Of a stretch of DNA of 64,000 nucleotides, positions 8,611 through 17,662 are shown piece after piece; the first letter of the stretch is position 1, and the number at the start of each line of letters is the position of its first letter. This DNA is from Stenotrophomonas indicatrix (GTDB taxonomy: Bacteria; Pseudomonadota; Gammaproteobacteria; Xanthomonadales; Xanthomonadaceae), in NCBI RefSeq assembly GCF_002750975.1, contig NZ_PEJS01000001.1:1798001-1862000 (forward strand), given 5' to 3'. The translations under genes and the position numbers were made by a program. The notes below the pieces were generated by a model that was not told the DNA's origin, ran no database searches, and saw only the letters and a program-made list of their open reading frames with translations.

Positions 8611-11370
8611 GTGGACCAAGGGATCATCGCCAGCCTGCTGCAGCATCCGCTCGCCTCGGCGCTGGTCATCGTCGACCGCAGCGGGCGCCCGCTCGCGGCC
8701 AATCCGGCTGCGCGCGAGCATGGCCTGCCGGCCACGGTGGCCGCCTACGCGCCGATGCTGGAAGACCTGCGCCTGCTGGCCGCCGACGGTGGCATCGTCG
8801 CCTGCACGCTGCCGGGCGGCCCGCGCGGCCATTACGATGGCCACCTGCGCGCCGTGCATGACGGCAGCGGCAACCTGCTCGCCTTCACCCTCAGCGTGCC
8901 CGAGCCGGTGCCGGTTGATGGTGGCGGTCGCTGGGAACTTGCACTGGACAGCGCCGGCCACAGCCTGTGGGACTGGGACATCCCCAGCGACCGCGTGGCG
9001 CGCACGCCCGCGCTGGGCGAGGAAACGGCCACGCAGATACTGGCGCGCGTGCACGCCGACGACATCACCCAGGTGCGCGCCGCGCTGGATGAACACCTGC
9101 ACGGCGACAGTGAGCAGTACAGCGCCCAGTTCCGCTTCCGCCAGGCCGATGGCCAGTGGCGATGGGTGCTGGACCGCGGCCGGGTGGTGGCCCGTACCGC
9201 CGATGGCCAGCCACTGCGCATGGTCGGCACCCATACCGACATCGAGCAGCAGAAGCAGCTGGAAGCCCTGCTGCAGGAGCAACAGCTGCATCTGCGCGAA
9301 GCCCAGCGCATCGCCAGCATGGGCAGCTGGTCGTTCGATCCGCACAGCCGGCAATTCTGGTGGTCGCCGGAACTGCGCTCGCTGCTGGCGCTGCGGCAGG
9401 ACAGCATCCCGGGGCAGCGACGCTGGCTCAAGCAGCTGCACCCGCGCTCACGTGGTGCACTGCGTGCGGCCTGGCGCCGCCTGTGGCGCGATGGCCGGGC
9501 CGCTAACCTCGAACTGGAACTGACCCGCGGCAACGAACCCTCGCAGCATCTGCGGTTGTGGATGCAACCGTTGCTGGACATGGACGGGCAGCCCAAGCGC
9601 CTGCTGGGGCAGGTGCAGAACATCACCGAACAGCATCAGACCGATGCCCTCATCCGCTGGCGTACCGAGCTGCTCAACCGCGTGTCCGCGCTGGGGCGCA
9701 TCGGTGGTTGCGAGATCGAAGTGGCGACGCGCAACATGCAATGGACCGAGGAGTGTTATCGCATCCACGGCCTGCGCAAGGAACCGATCACCCTCGACCA
9801 GGCGCTCGCGTTGTATGCCGAGGATTCGCGTGCGGCGTTTGAAGCCGCGCTGGGGCGCATTGCCGGTGGCGGCCTGCCGGAGCAGCTGGATCTGTGCTTC
9901 TACCGCCAGTCCGGGTTGCGCGTATGGGTGCAGGTGCTGATCGAACTGGACCGTCGTGATGGCCTGCCGCCGCGCTTTGTGGTCCTGTTCCGTGACATCA
10001 CCCGCGAGCGCGAAGCGAACGAGCGGATTGAACTGCTTGCCCACTACGACCTGCTGACCGGACTGCCCAACCGGGTGCTGCTGGGCGAGCAGACCTCCGA
10101 AGCCATCGAGGAAGCGCGTGATCGCGGCACCTCGCTGGCGATGCTGTTCATCGATCTGGACGGCTTCAAGAACATCAACGACAGCTTCGGCCACGCCACC
10201 GGCGATGCGCTGCTGAAGGCCGCCGCAACCCGGCTGCACCAGAACCTGCGCAACAACGACCTGTTCGGCCGCTTCAGCGGCGACGAGTTCATCGTGGTGC
10301 TGCGCGACCTGGCCGAACCGGAAGATGCCGGGCACGTGGCGCGCAAGCTGATCAACTCGCTGGCCGAGCCGCTGCGCCGTGGCGACACCACCTTGAAAGT
10401 GGGCGCCAGCGTGGGCATCGCCATGCTCGGCGAGAGCCAGACCGACTTCGATTCGCTGCTGCGCGCTGCCGACGCGGCGATGTACGCGGCCAAGGAAGCT
10501 GGTCGCAATACCTATCAGTATTACAGCCAGGACGCGCTGGCGCGGATCCAGCGCCGGCTGGAGATCGAGCACGGCCTGCACGGCGCCATCGAGCGCGACG
10601 AGTTCAGCCTGGCCTACCAGCCACTGCTGCACGCCCATCACGGCGAGCCCCCCGCAATCGAGGCGTTGCTACGCTGGCATCGCCCGGGCATCGGCTACTG
10701 CAGCCCGGCAGAATTCATTCCGATCGCCGAAAAGTGCGGCGAAATCGTCCGCATCGGCGACTGGGTATTGTCCGAAGCCTGTCGCCAGGCAGCCGCGTGG
10801 GATCGTGCCGGCCTGCATTTCGAGCGCATCGCCGTAAACGTGTCGGCGGTGCAGTTGCGTGATCGTGGCTTTGCCGAGCGCGTGATCGAGATCTGCCACG
10901 CGCATGGCTGGCCGCCGCAGCGGCTGGAGCTGGAGTTGACCGAATCTGCGTTGATCCGTGACACCGACATCCTGCGCCACTGCTTCGATGTGCTGGAACG
11001 GCACGGCGTGCCGCTGGCAGTGGACGACTTCGGTACCGGCTTCTCCAACCTCAACTACCTCAACCGTTTCCCGGTCGGCCGCCTGAAGATCGACCGCAGC
11101 TTCGTGCAGGGCATGCTGCACGACTCGGGCACCGCCGAGGTGACCCAGGCCATCGTCCATCTTGGCCACGCACTGGGCATGAAGGTGGTGGCCGAGGGCG
11201 TGGAAACGCACCAGGAAGAGGACATGCTGCGCCGCCAGGGCTGCGACGAGATCCAGGGCTACCTGTACTCGCGCCCGCTCACACCGCGCGACCTGGCGCA
11301 GTGGCTGCGCCAGCAGCACCTCGCCCCAGGCCGCACCGATGCCGCCAGCGAAGTGATGCTGGCGCGCTGA
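8611..11370 (+). CDS. PAS-GGDEF-EAL cyclic-di-GMP signalling protein
   Basis: 919 residues without membrane segments. Several PAS/PAC repeats fill about 1-470, followed by GGDEF (about 480-640) and EAL (about 650-905). The GGDEF signature reads FSGDEF, a variant that can be active elsewhere. The EAL domain has all usual motifs (EALLRWH, ELTESAL, DDFGTG, KIDRSF, AEGVET), so it is probably a working phosphodiesterase, perhaps with a regulatory GGDEF. The GTG start follows GGAG. It is divergent from the ravA-like kinase, with 143 bases between them. Confidence 0.9.
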   Translation: MDQGIIASLLQHPLASALVIVDRSGRPLAANPAAREHGLPATVAAYAPMLEDLRLLAADGGIVACTLPGGPRGHYDGHLRAVHDGSGNLLAFTLSVPEPVPVDGGGRWELALDSAGHSLWDWDIPSDRVARTPALGEETATQILARVHADDITQVRAALDEHLHGDSEQYSAQFRFRQADGQWRWVLDRGRVVARTADGQPLRMVGTHTDIEQQKQLEALLQEQQLHLREAQRIASMGSWSFDPHSRQFWWSPELRSLLALRQDSIPGQRRWLKQLHPRSRGALRAAWRRLWRDGRAANLELELTRGNEPSQHLRLWMQPLLDMDGQPKRLLGQVQNITEQHQTDALIRWRTELLNRVSALGRIGGCEIEVATRNMQWTEECYRIHGLRKEPITLDQALALYAEDSRAAFEAALGRIAGGGLPEQLDLCFYRQSGLRVWVQVLIELDRRDGLPPRFVVLFRDITREREANERIELLAHYDLLTGLPNRVLLGEQTSEAIEEARDRGTSLAMLFIDLDGFKNINDSFGHATGDALLKAAATRLHQNLRNNDLFGRFSGDEFIVVLRDLAEPEDAGHVARKLINSLAEPLRRGDTTLKVGASVGIAMLGESQTDFDSLLRAADAAMYAAKEAGRNTYQYYSQDALARIQRRLEIEHGLHGAIERDEFSLAYQPLLHAHHGEPPAIEALLRWHRPGIGYCSPAEFIPIAEKCGEIVRIGDWVLSEACRQAAAWDRAGLHFERIAVNVSAVQLRDRGFAERVIEICHAHGWPPQRLELELTESALIRDTDILRHCFDVLERHGVPLAVDDFGTGFSNLNYLNRFPVGRLKIDRSFVQGMLHDSGTAEVTQAIVHLGHALGMKVVAEGVETHQEEDMLRRQGCDEIQGYLYSRPLTPRDLAQWLRQQHLAPGRTDAASEVMLAR

Positions 11371-11377
11371 CATACTC

Positions 11378-11541
11378 ATCCACGCATGGCGTGGATCTAC
11401 TCCAAGGCTAGCCCTGGTGGGTGCCGTTGGGCAAGCCTGGGGGGGGGGGGGGGCGACCGTTGGGCACGCTTTGGTGGGTGCCGACCGTTGGTCGGCACTG
11501 ATGCCTGCACTCGCAGCCATCCACGCATGGCGTGGATCTAC
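11378..11541. repeat. Cluster of three SMAG-type REPs with a 15-base G run
   Basis: Two direct copies of ATCCACGCATGGCGTGGATC-TAC (11378-11400 and 11519-11541) flank a related palindrome (about 11473-11501, GTGCCGACC..GGTCGGCAC). Between them is an uninterrupted run of 15 G (11439-11453). The last copy overlaps the 3' end of the following minus-strand gene and supplies its stop codon. Confidence 0.8.
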
Positions 11542-12065
11542 TGCGGCGCGGCAACCAAGCGCTTCGGAAATTCGGAGCGAAGTCGTGCGCGTACCGCTTC
11601 GACCACCTCTACATAGCGTCGGCGCTGGATGAAATAGCCTATGTAGAACAGCACCAGGGCCACCAGCATCGGCCACGCAGCGGGTCGGACGAGGATGACC
11701 GGCACCAGCATCAGTGTCAGGCCCAGCGCGAACCAGCTGCACAGCCCGATCACCCGCACCTCCCTGCGCCGTGCATCGATCATCACCCGCCCGCGCATCA
11801 GCGGAAAGTAGCGACGGCCAACGCTCGGCACGAAGCTCTCGCGAAAGGCGATGCTGCCGTCCGGCAGCGCGCGGAACACCAGGCAAAGCCAGGTATCGGG
11901 CGGCAGGTCATGCTCCAGACCGGCCAGTGAAAGCTGCGCCAGCTCTGCCGGCGTAGCGGCGATGCGCTGGTTGAACAGCGCGATGCCGGTGCGGAAGAAG
12001 AACGGCGCCCAGAGGGCCAGCAGCAGGAGTTCGATCAGCAGCAATGCGATCAGGGCGATGGCCAT
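11538..12065 (-). CDS. Hypothetical membrane protein
   Basis: 175 residues with one N-terminal membrane helix (IALIALLLIELLLLALWAPF) and a hydrophobic pair near 108-143 (SWFALGLTLMLVPVILV and MLVALVLFYIGYFI). The stretch between them (about 40-105) is soluble. I recognise no family and no catalytic motif. Its TAG stop is the GTAG head of a REP palindrome, so the C-terminus may have been set by that element. Confidence 0.75.
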   Translation of the reverse strand: MAIALIALLLIELLLLALWAPFFFRTGIALFNQRIAATPAELAQLSLAGLEHDLPPDTWLCLVFRALPDGSIAFRESFVPSVGRRYFPLMRGRVMIDARRREVRVIGLCSWFALGLTLMLVPVILVRPAAWPMLVALVLFYIGYFIQRRRYVEVVEAVRARLRSEFPKRLVAAPQ

Positions 12066-12119
12066 CGGTCTTCCATGAACGGGACCGGCGCATCATGCCA
12101 TAGCGATTACGCCACGCCA

Positions 12120-12142
12120 GTAGATCCACGCCAAGCGTGGAT
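12120..12142. repeat. Single SMAG-type REP
   Basis: GTAGATCCACGCCAAGCGTGG-AT is a near-perfect palindrome with the GTAG head. It lies between two minus-strand genes, upstream of the membrane protein. Confidence 0.8.
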
Positions 12143-12213
12143 GATGTCAGGACATCCGTAGCGTTGTGGCGTGCACGCCCGAGAAAGCGCAGGTGGCCAG
12201 CAGTCCCTCTGGA

Positions 12214-12678
12214 TCAATCCTCTTCCGCCAGATCACTGAGATCCAAAATCTGTGGATCAACACTGTGCGCGACGATGTTTCGGATCATTCCCGGCCTGGG
12301 CCGAAGTGAATAGGCTCGCATCGTATGGATGGGATTGAATTCCAGCCACGGGCAGGATGAGTGTCCCACGATAACCGGCATGTTGAAGTTTATGTCCTTG
12401 GGGTCATCCAGTGGCAGGGTCCATTTGCCGCCGTGATGCTCCCACACTACATCGCCCAGATATCGTGCAAACACAACCCTCAAAGCATTCTGTTCGTCCT
12501 CCGATAGCGTTGCAGCCATCGTCGTGTACAGGATCTCCAGGCGATCAAGGCTCTCCAGGCTGCCGTCAAGGTCGATGCCGTGGACGTGCGCCTGGTCGAC
12601 AAGCCATTCAATCTGGTCGTCCATGATCATCAAAAATTGTTCGAAGGCTTCGTGGGCCTTGTGAAGGTCTAGCGTCAT
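12214..12678 (-). CDS. Hypothetical protein, lower GC than neighbours
   Basis: 154 residues from the ATG giving MTLDLHKAHEAF. It is acidic and soluble with no signal peptide. A helical first half (FEQFLMIMDDQIEWLVDQA) and a WEHHGGKW motif near the middle are visible. The composition and use of rarer codons suggest acquisition. The layout resembles immunity-type or orphan accessory proteins, but I cannot name a family. An in-frame ATG 47 codons upstream is possible, though its residues look non-coding. Confidence 0.7.
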   Translation of the reverse strand: MTLDLHKAHEAFEQFLMIMDDQIEWLVDQAHVHGIDLDGSLESLDRLEILYTTMAATLSEDEQNALRVVFARYLGDVVWEHHGGKWTLPLDDPKDINFNMPVIVGHSSCPWLEFNPIHTMRAYSLRPRPGMIRNIVAHSVDPQILDLSDLAEED

Positions 12679-12813
12679 GCTGATGTCTGGGTTGCAAAAA
12701 GGCAGTGTGTCCTGCCGGCTCGGCTCAAGCCATGCAACAATTCTCAAATCGCTGTTGGCAGCGGGCACTAATCGACAGGAAGACCTGAGATGGCTGGTGC
12801 TCGGGTGAAAGCC

Positions 12814-12836
12814 ATCCACGCATGGCGTGGATCTAC
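12814..12836. repeat. SMAG-type REP overlapping a stop codon
   Basis: ATCCACGCATGGCGTGGATC-TAC. On the minus strand its GTAG head provides the TAG stop of the small gene that ends at 12833. Confidence 0.8.
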
Positions 12837-13048
12837 CTCAAGGCTTCCCCATCCAACCCTAGGTCCCACGCCAGGCCCAGCACGTCATCGCCGGCTGCCG
12901 GTGGGGCAGGGCGCGCGTCGGCCAGCTTCTGCAGCTCCTGGATTTCTTCGCGGGCCACCTCTTCCAGCTGGCGCAGCTGCTCACGTACGCCCGCATTGCG
13001 CGGGCGCTCGTTCTCGTTGATCGGGGGCAGGGCGCGGATCAGGGTCAT
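12833..13048 (-). CDS. Small conserved hypothetical protein
   Basis: 71 residues starting MTLIRALPPINENERPRN. A central charged coiled-coil stretch (VREQLRQLEEVAREEIQELQKL) is followed by a short acidic tail. It has no signal or membrane segment. It lies just downstream of the chemotaxis transducer on the same strand. The stop codon comes from a REP palindrome. Confidence 0.7.
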   Translation of the reverse strand: MTLIRALPPINENERPRNAGVREQLRQLEEVAREEIQELQKLADARPAPPAAGDDVLGLAWDLGLDGEALR

Positions 13049-13087
13049 GGTGCGCTTGCAGGATGCATCCAAAGGCGGGTCACACGC

Positions 13088-13115
13088 AAAGGCCCCGGCA
13101 GAACCGGGGCCTCGC
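13088..13115 (-). terminator. Hairpin downstream of the chemotaxis transducer
   Basis: On the minus strand GAGGCCCCGG, a five-base loop and CCGGGGCCTTTG form a strong stem followed by only three T. It is 30 bases past the transducer stop. Confidence 0.6.
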
Positions 13116-13146
13116 ACGCTGCCGGACGGGGCAGCGGACATCAGGA

Positions 13147-14337
13147 TCAGAACAGCTCGACCGTACCGGCGCCCATGCTCTGCTGGGCAACCGGCTTGTG
13201 CGGCGGGCGCTCCCATTCGCTGCGCAGTTCGCGCAGGCGGTTGCCGGTGCGCTGCAGGGCAGAGGCGATTTCTTCGTCGAACACGCCGCCGTTGCGGTGC
13301 AGCAGTTCCTGCAGGGCCACCGCTTCGCGGTTGATCGCGGTCAGGCGGTCCAGGTGGGTATGCACGCCGCCCAGGGCCTGGGTGGCGATGTCCTCGAACT
13401 GCAGGGCGCGCACGGCTTCGGCCACGCTGCCATCGATCGAGCGCGCGCAGTCGGACACTTCGCGCATGCCGTCACCCAGCGAAGCGTTGATCTGGGCCAC
13501 GTTGTCCAGCATCGCCGCCGCTTCCTGGCGCGCTTCACGGGAGCGGTCCATATCGCGCGAGGCCATGTGCGAAACCGTCTCGCGGACCTTGGCGATGGCA
13601 TCCTTGGAGCTGTGTGCCAGCTTGCGGATCTGCTCGTTGAAGGTGGTCGAACGCTCGGACAGGTTGCGGACCTCGTCGGCAACCACGGCGAAACCGCGAC
13701 CGGCTTCACCGGCACGCGCAGCTTCGATGGCAGCGTTCAGGGCCAGCAGGTTGGTCTGGTCGGCAATCGACTTGACGTCTTCCAGCAGCGCGAAGATGCC
13801 ATCCAGGTGCTGCGCCATCTGGTCGATGTGCTGCACGGTGGTGCTGCTCTGGCCGCTGACCTGCTCCAGCGCTTCCACCAGCTGTTCCATGCGGTGGCTG
13901 GCGTGCTGGGCGAAACGGGCAACGTCGAGGCCGGCGCCGCCTTCGTCACCAGCGCGGTCGACGATGCGTGACAGGGCCTGGCTCTGCTGGCGCGACTTGC
14001 GGTTCATGGCATCGAAGCTGCCGCCGAGGCTGGAGACGGCCTGGCGGATCAGGTCGCGGGCGCGTTCCACTTCACCACGCGAACCGTCGATCTCGTTGCC
14101 GACGAAGTTGCGCAGTTCGGTCAGCAGCTGGTCCTGCTCACGCAGGACACGGGCATGTTCCGGGGAACGGTGCGCCTGGGCGCGGGCGGTCCACCACGCA
14201 AAGCCGAGCCAGCTCAGCGTCATCGTGGTCAGGATCGCCCAACGCAGGGCAACCGGCCATTCGAAACCGATGGCGAAGGGGAGCAGCAGGGTCAGAGCCA
14301 GGGGGGCGGCCAGACGGATGAAAATGCGTGAGTACAT
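13147..14337 (-). CDS. Methyl-accepting chemotaxis protein without a periplasmic sensor domain
   Basis: 396 residues. Two closely spaced N-terminal membrane helices (about 5-45) leave almost no periplasmic loop, so it probably senses an internal or membrane state. The cytoplasmic part carries the invariant hairpin tip ([20 protein letters not shown], then [15 protein letters not shown]). The C-terminus ends in GTVELF. It reports to CheA through CheW/CheV. A consensus sigma-28 promoter lies 29 bases upstream of the ATG, tying it to the motility regulon. Confidence 0.92.
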   Translation of the reverse strand: MYSRIFIRLAAPLALTLLLPFAIGFEWPVALRWAILTTMTLSWLGFAWWTARAQAHRSPEHARVLREQDQLLTELRNFVGNEIDGSRGEVERARDLIRQAVSSLGGSFDAMNRKSRQQSQALSRIVDRAGDEGGAGLDVARFAQHASHRMEQLVEALEQVSGQSSTTVQHIDQMAQHLDGIFALLEDVKSIADQTNLLALNAAIEAARAGEAGRGFAVVADEVRNLSERSTTFNEQIRKLAHSSKDAIAKVRETVSHMASRDMDRSREARQEAAAMLDNVAQINASLGDGMREVSDCARSIDGSVAEAVRALQFEDIATQALGGVHTHLDRLTAINREAVALQELLHRNGGVFDEEIASALQRTGNRLRELRSEWERPPHKPVAQQSMGAGTVELF

Positions 14338-14365
14338 GGACGTTCTCGGGAGGTGCACGGAGGAT

Positions 14366-14392
14366 GTATCGGCCGTACCCCCTTTCTCTTTA
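14366..14392 (-). promoter_or_regulatory. Sigma-28 (FliA) promoter of the chemotaxis transducer
   Basis: On the minus strand TAAA, exactly 15 bases, then GCCGATAC. This is one base from the full TAAA-N15-GCCGATAA consensus. The start would be about 20 bases before the ATG. Confidence 0.87.
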
Positions 14393-14436
14393 ACGTCGAT
14401 GTGCTCACTGAATGCGCCGGATTTCTGGCGCCGTCC

Positions 14437-14500
14437 GCCGGACATGGCCCGGCGCTGTCCTCGGGGCGCTCGGTCGCCAGCGCCGGGCCATGCCCGGCGG
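14437..14500. repeat. Inverted pair of SMAG-type REPs
   Basis: CGCCGGACATGGCCCGGCGCTG faces CAGCGCCGGGCCATGCCCGGCG. The GTAG head is degenerate (CAGC) in both. They lie between the hflD 3' end and the transducer promoter and may end the hflD transcript. Confidence 0.7.
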
Positions 14501-14511
14501 GCTCCCCGCCC

Positions 14512-15126
14512 TCAGGCCAGCTGCCGGTCCACGGCCTCGACCATCGCCTTGCGGCTGAGCAGGAAGTCCCAGTAACTGCCACCCAGCTGCCGCCACAGTA
14601 CGGCGGCGCGCACGGCGGCCAGCAGCAGCGCACGGATCTCGGCCACCACGCCGGCCTGGCCCAGGTAATGCGGGTTGCCCTGCACCATGACCCGCGGCTT
14701 GAGGTGGCTGATGGTGTCTGCATACAGGCCGCCCAGCGCGGCCAGCACATCGGGGTGGCCGCTGTCACCCAGCTCGGTGGCCTGGCGCTGGGCGCGCTCG
14801 ATACCCGAGGCGACCTTGTTCACGGTAGCGCCGTCCTGCACGAAGCGGCGCTCCAGCTGCAGTACCGACAGGGCCAGCTTGGGCAGGATCGGGTCCTGGC
14901 CCTGGCTGCGGAAATAATTGTGCAGCAGGCGCAGGCCGGATTTCAGGGCGTGCCGATCGCCAAAAACCGCCTGCGGCGAGGCCGCATCGATGCGGAACAC
15001 GCTGTCCACGGCAGTGCGCACGGCAGCGGCGTCGGAGTGGCCGGTATCGGCGATACGGCGTACCTGCTGCAGGGCCTGGGCAATGCCGGCCAAAGCCAGA
15101 ACGCGGTCGTCGACAGTGAAACTCAT
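14512..15126 (-). CDS. hflD: HflD family protein (lysogenization regulator)
   Basis: 204 residues, all-helical, with the family pattern [17 protein letters not shown] near the start and SVLQLERR in the middle. HflD is a peripheral inner-membrane protein known in E. coli for its effect on lambda CII. Its general role is unclear. As in E. coli it follows mnmA, here with an ATGA overlap that implies coupled translation. Confidence 0.92.
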   Translation of the reverse strand: MSFTVDDRVLALAGIAQALQQVRRIADTGHSDAAAVRTAVDSVFRIDAASPQAVFGDRHALKSGLRLLHNYFRSQGQDPILPKLALSVLQLERRFVQDGATVNKVASGIERAQRQATELGDSGHPDVLAALGGLYADTISHLKPRVMVQGNPHYLGQAGVVAEIRALLLAAVRAAVLWRQLGGSYWDFLLSRKAMVEAVDRQLA

Positions 15127-16265
15127 GCAGCGATTACCTCAAAAGGAGAAGGGGTGGTGCGCAGGCGCTGTTCCAGCGGCGCGTCGGTGGCGGCGATCAC
15201 CGCGCCACCCAGGCAGACCTCACCGTCATACAGCACCAGGGATTGCCCGGGGGTGACTGCACGCTGCGGCCGGGCGAAGGTGACCTGCACGCTGCCGTCG
15301 TCCAGCACATCCACCGTGCACGGCTCATCGGGCTGGCGGTAGCGGGTCTGCGCGGTGCATTCAAAACGCCGTGCCGGTGGTGCGCCGGCAATCCAGTGCG
15401 CGGTCTCCGAGCGCAGCCTGTTGGACAGCATCCACGGGCTGTCACGGTCCTGGTCCACGTACAGCACGTTGCTGGCCACGTCCTTGCCGACCACATACCA
15501 GGGCGCGGCAGGGCGGCCGCGCACGCCGCCGATGTTCAGGCCTTCGCGCTGGCCCAGGGTGAAATAGAAGACGCCAGGATGTTCGGCGATCACGCTGCCA
15601 TCGCTGGGATCGAGGATCTGCCCGGCCTTGGCCGGCAGGTAGCGCCCAAGGAACTCACGGAAATCGCGCTCGCCGATGAAGCAGATGCCGGTGGAATCCT
15701 TCTTGGCGTGGGTTGGCAGGCTGACGTCGCGGGCGATCCGGCGCAGGTCGCTCTTTTCCAGGTCACCAATCGGGAACAGGGTGGCCGCCAGCTGCTCCTG
15801 CCCCAGCTGGTGCAGGAAGTAGCTCTGGTCCTTGGAGCGGTCGGCGCCGCGCAGCAGCAGCCACTGATGGCCGCGCTGGGCAATGCGTGCGTAATGGCCG
15901 GTGGCGATCCGCTCGGCGCCCAGTTCGCGGGCCGCATCAAGGAAGTGCTTGAACTTCACTTCGCGGTTGCACAGCACGTCCGGGTTGGGCGTGCGGCCGG
16001 CGGCGTATTCGGCCAGGAAGTGCTCGAACACGCCCTGCCAGTATTCGTTGGAGAAATCGCGGAAATGGAACGGAATGCCCAGCAGTCCGCAGACCGCTAC
16101 CGCGTCGCGGCGGTCGTCCTCGGCGCGGCAGTCACCGCTGCCGTCGTCGGCCCAGTTCTGCATGAACAGACCGGCCACGGCCTCGCCCTGCTGCACCAGG
16201 CGCCAGGCAGCCACGGAAGAATCCACGCCGCCAGACACGCCAACCATCACCCGAGGGCTGCTCAT
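15123..16265 (-). CDS. mnmA: tRNA-specific 2-thiouridylase MnmA
   Basis: 380 residues. The PP-loop (GVSGGVDSS) is at the N-terminus. The two catalytic cysteines sit in [12 protein letters not shown] and [13 protein letters not shown], and a C-terminal beta-barrel follows. It adds sulfur to U34 of tRNA Lys, Glu and Gln using ATP and a Tus-type sulfur relay. I chose the ATG giving [13 protein letters not shown]. The start overlaps the NUDIX gene by four bases, and hflD follows, giving a nudJ-mnmA-hflD operon as in enterobacteria. Confidence 0.95.
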   Translation of the reverse strand: MSSPRVMVGVSGGVDSSVAAWRLVQQGEAVAGLFMQNWADDGSGDCRAEDDRRDAVAVCGLLGIPFHFRDFSNEYWQGVFEHFLAEYAAGRTPNPDVLCNREVKFKHFLDAARELGAERIATGHYARIAQRGHQWLLLRGADRSKDQSYFLHQLGQEQLAATLFPIGDLEKSDLRRIARDVSLPTHAKKDSTGICFIGERDFREFLGRYLPAKAGQILDPSDGSVIAEHPGVFYFTLGQREGLNIGGVRGRPAAPWYVVGKDVASNVLYVDQDRDSPWMLSNRLRSETAHWIAGAPPARRFECTAQTRYRQPDEPCTVDVLDDGSVQVTFARPQRAVTPGQSLVLYDGEVCLGGAVIAATDAPLEQRLRTTPSPFEVIAA

Positions 16266-16722
16266 GCGACCTCCCGGACCAGTGCAAGCGGATAGCGCTG
16301 GCCGGCCAGGTAGTCGGCCAGCACCTGCCAGACCAGCGGGCTGCGCTGGCGTCCGGCGGCGGCCTGCAGTTCGGCCGGGGTCATCCACAGCGCCCGATCG
16401 ATGCCGGCATCCAGCGGCCGCGCCGGGTCGTGCGAGACCGGGCGCGCGGCATAACAGAAGCGCAGGAACGGGGTTCCGTCACCGGCGGTCCACTGGTAGC
16501 AGCCGATGAAGGCGGTCAGTTCCACCGTCCAGCCGGTTTCCTCGACGGTCTCGCGCAGGGCAGCCTCGGCCAGGCTTTCACCCGGCTCAAGATGCCCGGC
16601 CGGCTGGTTCAGCACCTGCCGGCCCTCGATGGTTTCTTCCACCAGCAGCACCCTGCCGCCGTCGACACCACGGTGGCGACGGTTGCATGCGGTGCCCAGC
16701 GCGGGTCCGGCGAGGTGTTCAA
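16262..16722 (-). pseudogene. nudJ: NudJ-like NUDIX hydrolase with an apparent 2-base frameshift near its start
   Basis: The main frame from an internal GTG at 16651 (129 residues) holds the Nudix box (GHLEPGESLAEAALRETVEETGW without a break) but lacks the first beta-strand. That strand is encoded in another frame just upstream: from a TTG at 16722 it reads MNTSPDPRWAPHATVATVV, a good NudJ-type beginning. Removing an extra GT near 16664-16668 joins the two as VVDGGRVLLVEE. NudJ removes phosphates from thiamine pyrophosphates and nucleotides. The shift may be a real mutation, a sequencing error or, less likely, recoding. Translation from the internal GTG could still give a shortened protein. 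Confidence 0.72.
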
Positions 16723-16723
16723 C

Positions 16724-17212
16724 TCAGAGATCGTCCTTCTTGGTCAGCTCCAGCTCCATCGCGTCGGCGGTGCGGATGGCCGCATCGATGGCGTCGCTGA
16801 GCTGGTCGGAGGTGGCGTCGGCATCGATCTTCACCACGAACATCGCAGTCGATTCCTGCTTCACCCAGCCGCCCATCTTGGCGTCCTGCGAATCTTCCAG
16901 CAGGCGGTTGGCCACGGCCACCGGGAACTGCTTGGTCTGCGAGGTGTAGCCCGGCGACCAGATCTCGCGGATGTTGTGGGTACCGAAGTCTTCCACCGAC
17001 GAGCGCACATAGACGATCTGGGTGCGATCGCCTTCGACATCGAACACCATCTGGTAATCGCCGTCTTCATCGACCTCGTAGGTGTAACCCAGCTTTTCCA
17101 GGTGACGGGCAACGGCCTTGTCGGCCTTCGTGCTGTCAGTGGTGGTCGCAGCGCCAGCGGTGCCCGCGGCAGCCAGGGCGATCAGCAGGGCGGAGAGAAG
17201 GGTCCTTTTCAT
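16724..17212 (-). CDS. Secreted YbjN-like protein
   Basis: 162 residues with a signal peptide (MKRTLLSALLIALAAAGTAGAA). The mature part has a YbjN-type alpha/beta pattern (ARHLEKLGYTYEVDEDGDYQMVF, then IVYVRSS). Such proteins resemble type III secretion chaperone folds and are of unknown role. The stop is one base before the TTG that would start nudJ, so it may head the nudJ-mnmA-hflD transcript. It is divergent from clpS, with 113 bases between them. Confidence 0.75.
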   Translation of the reverse strand: MKRTLLSALLIALAAAGTAGAATTTDSTKADKAVARHLEKLGYTYEVDEDGDYQMVFDVEGDRTQIVYVRSSVEDFGTHNIREIWSPGYTSQTKQFPVAVANRLLEDSQDAKMGGWVKQESTAMFVVKIDADATSDQLSDAIDAAIRTADAMELELTKKDDL

Positions 17213-17313
17213 GAAGATCCTGTGAAACCAAGTGTGTGGGAAGGTGCAATTGTGACGGCGGGCGCCCGTGCCGTCCATTCCACGCGGGGCCTACGCAAGG
17301 CCGTCGCACCCCT

Positions 17314-17319
17314 TATAAT
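17314..17319 (+). promoter_or_regulatory. -10 box of clpS, placed for a leaderless mRNA
   Basis: TATAAT ends six bases before the clpS ATG. The expected transcription start is therefore the A of the ATG, and no Shine-Dalgarno sequence is present. The -35 region is weak (around 17291). Confidence 0.6.
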
Positions 17320-17325
17320 CGGCAG

Positions 17326-17652
17326 ATGCCTCGCGAGTCCGCCCCCGATTCCCACCACGAGCACGGCGTTGCCGTGGAGCCCGCGCGCCCGGAAGTGGCG
17401 CCGCCGCCGTTCTACCAGGTCATGCTGCTCAACGACGACTACTCCCCGATGGATTTCGTCGTGGACGTCCTGCAGCAGTTCTTCAACATGGACCTGGACA
17501 AGGCCACCCAGGTGATGCTGCACGTCCACACCCGTGGCCGTGGCGTCTGCGGTGTGTTCACCCGCGAAGTGGCCGAAACCAAGGTGGCCCAGGTCAACGA
17601 GTACGCGCGGATGAACCAGCACCCGCTGCTGTGCACGATGGAAAAGGCCTGA
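17326..17652 (+). CDS. clpS: ClpAP adaptor ClpS
   Basis: 108 residues, the usual size. A disordered N-terminal extension precedes the core fold, with the substrate-pocket residues in [11 protein letters not shown] and the region [19 protein letters not shown]. ClpS recognises N-degron proteins (Leu, Phe, Tyr, Trp) and hands them to ClpAP. The ATG was chosen because it gives MPRESAPD and a TATAAT is positioned just upstream. clpA follows on the same strand but about 1 kb away, separated by an oppositely oriented kinase gene. Confidence 0.95.
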   Translation: MPRESAPDSHHEHGVAVEPARPEVAPPPFYQVMLLNDDYSPMDFVVDVLQQFFNMDLDKATQVMLHVHTRGRGVCGVFTREVAETKVAQVNEYARMNQHPLLCTMEKA

Positions 17653-17662
17653 CCCTGGCGCG

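Noticed and set aside
6416..9523. Very long plus-strand open frame (over 1,000 codons) opposite the ravA-like kinase
   Set aside because: It mirrors high-GC codon bias of the minus-strand gene, has runs of His/Gln/Arg without domains, and crosses into the next gene in the wrong frame.
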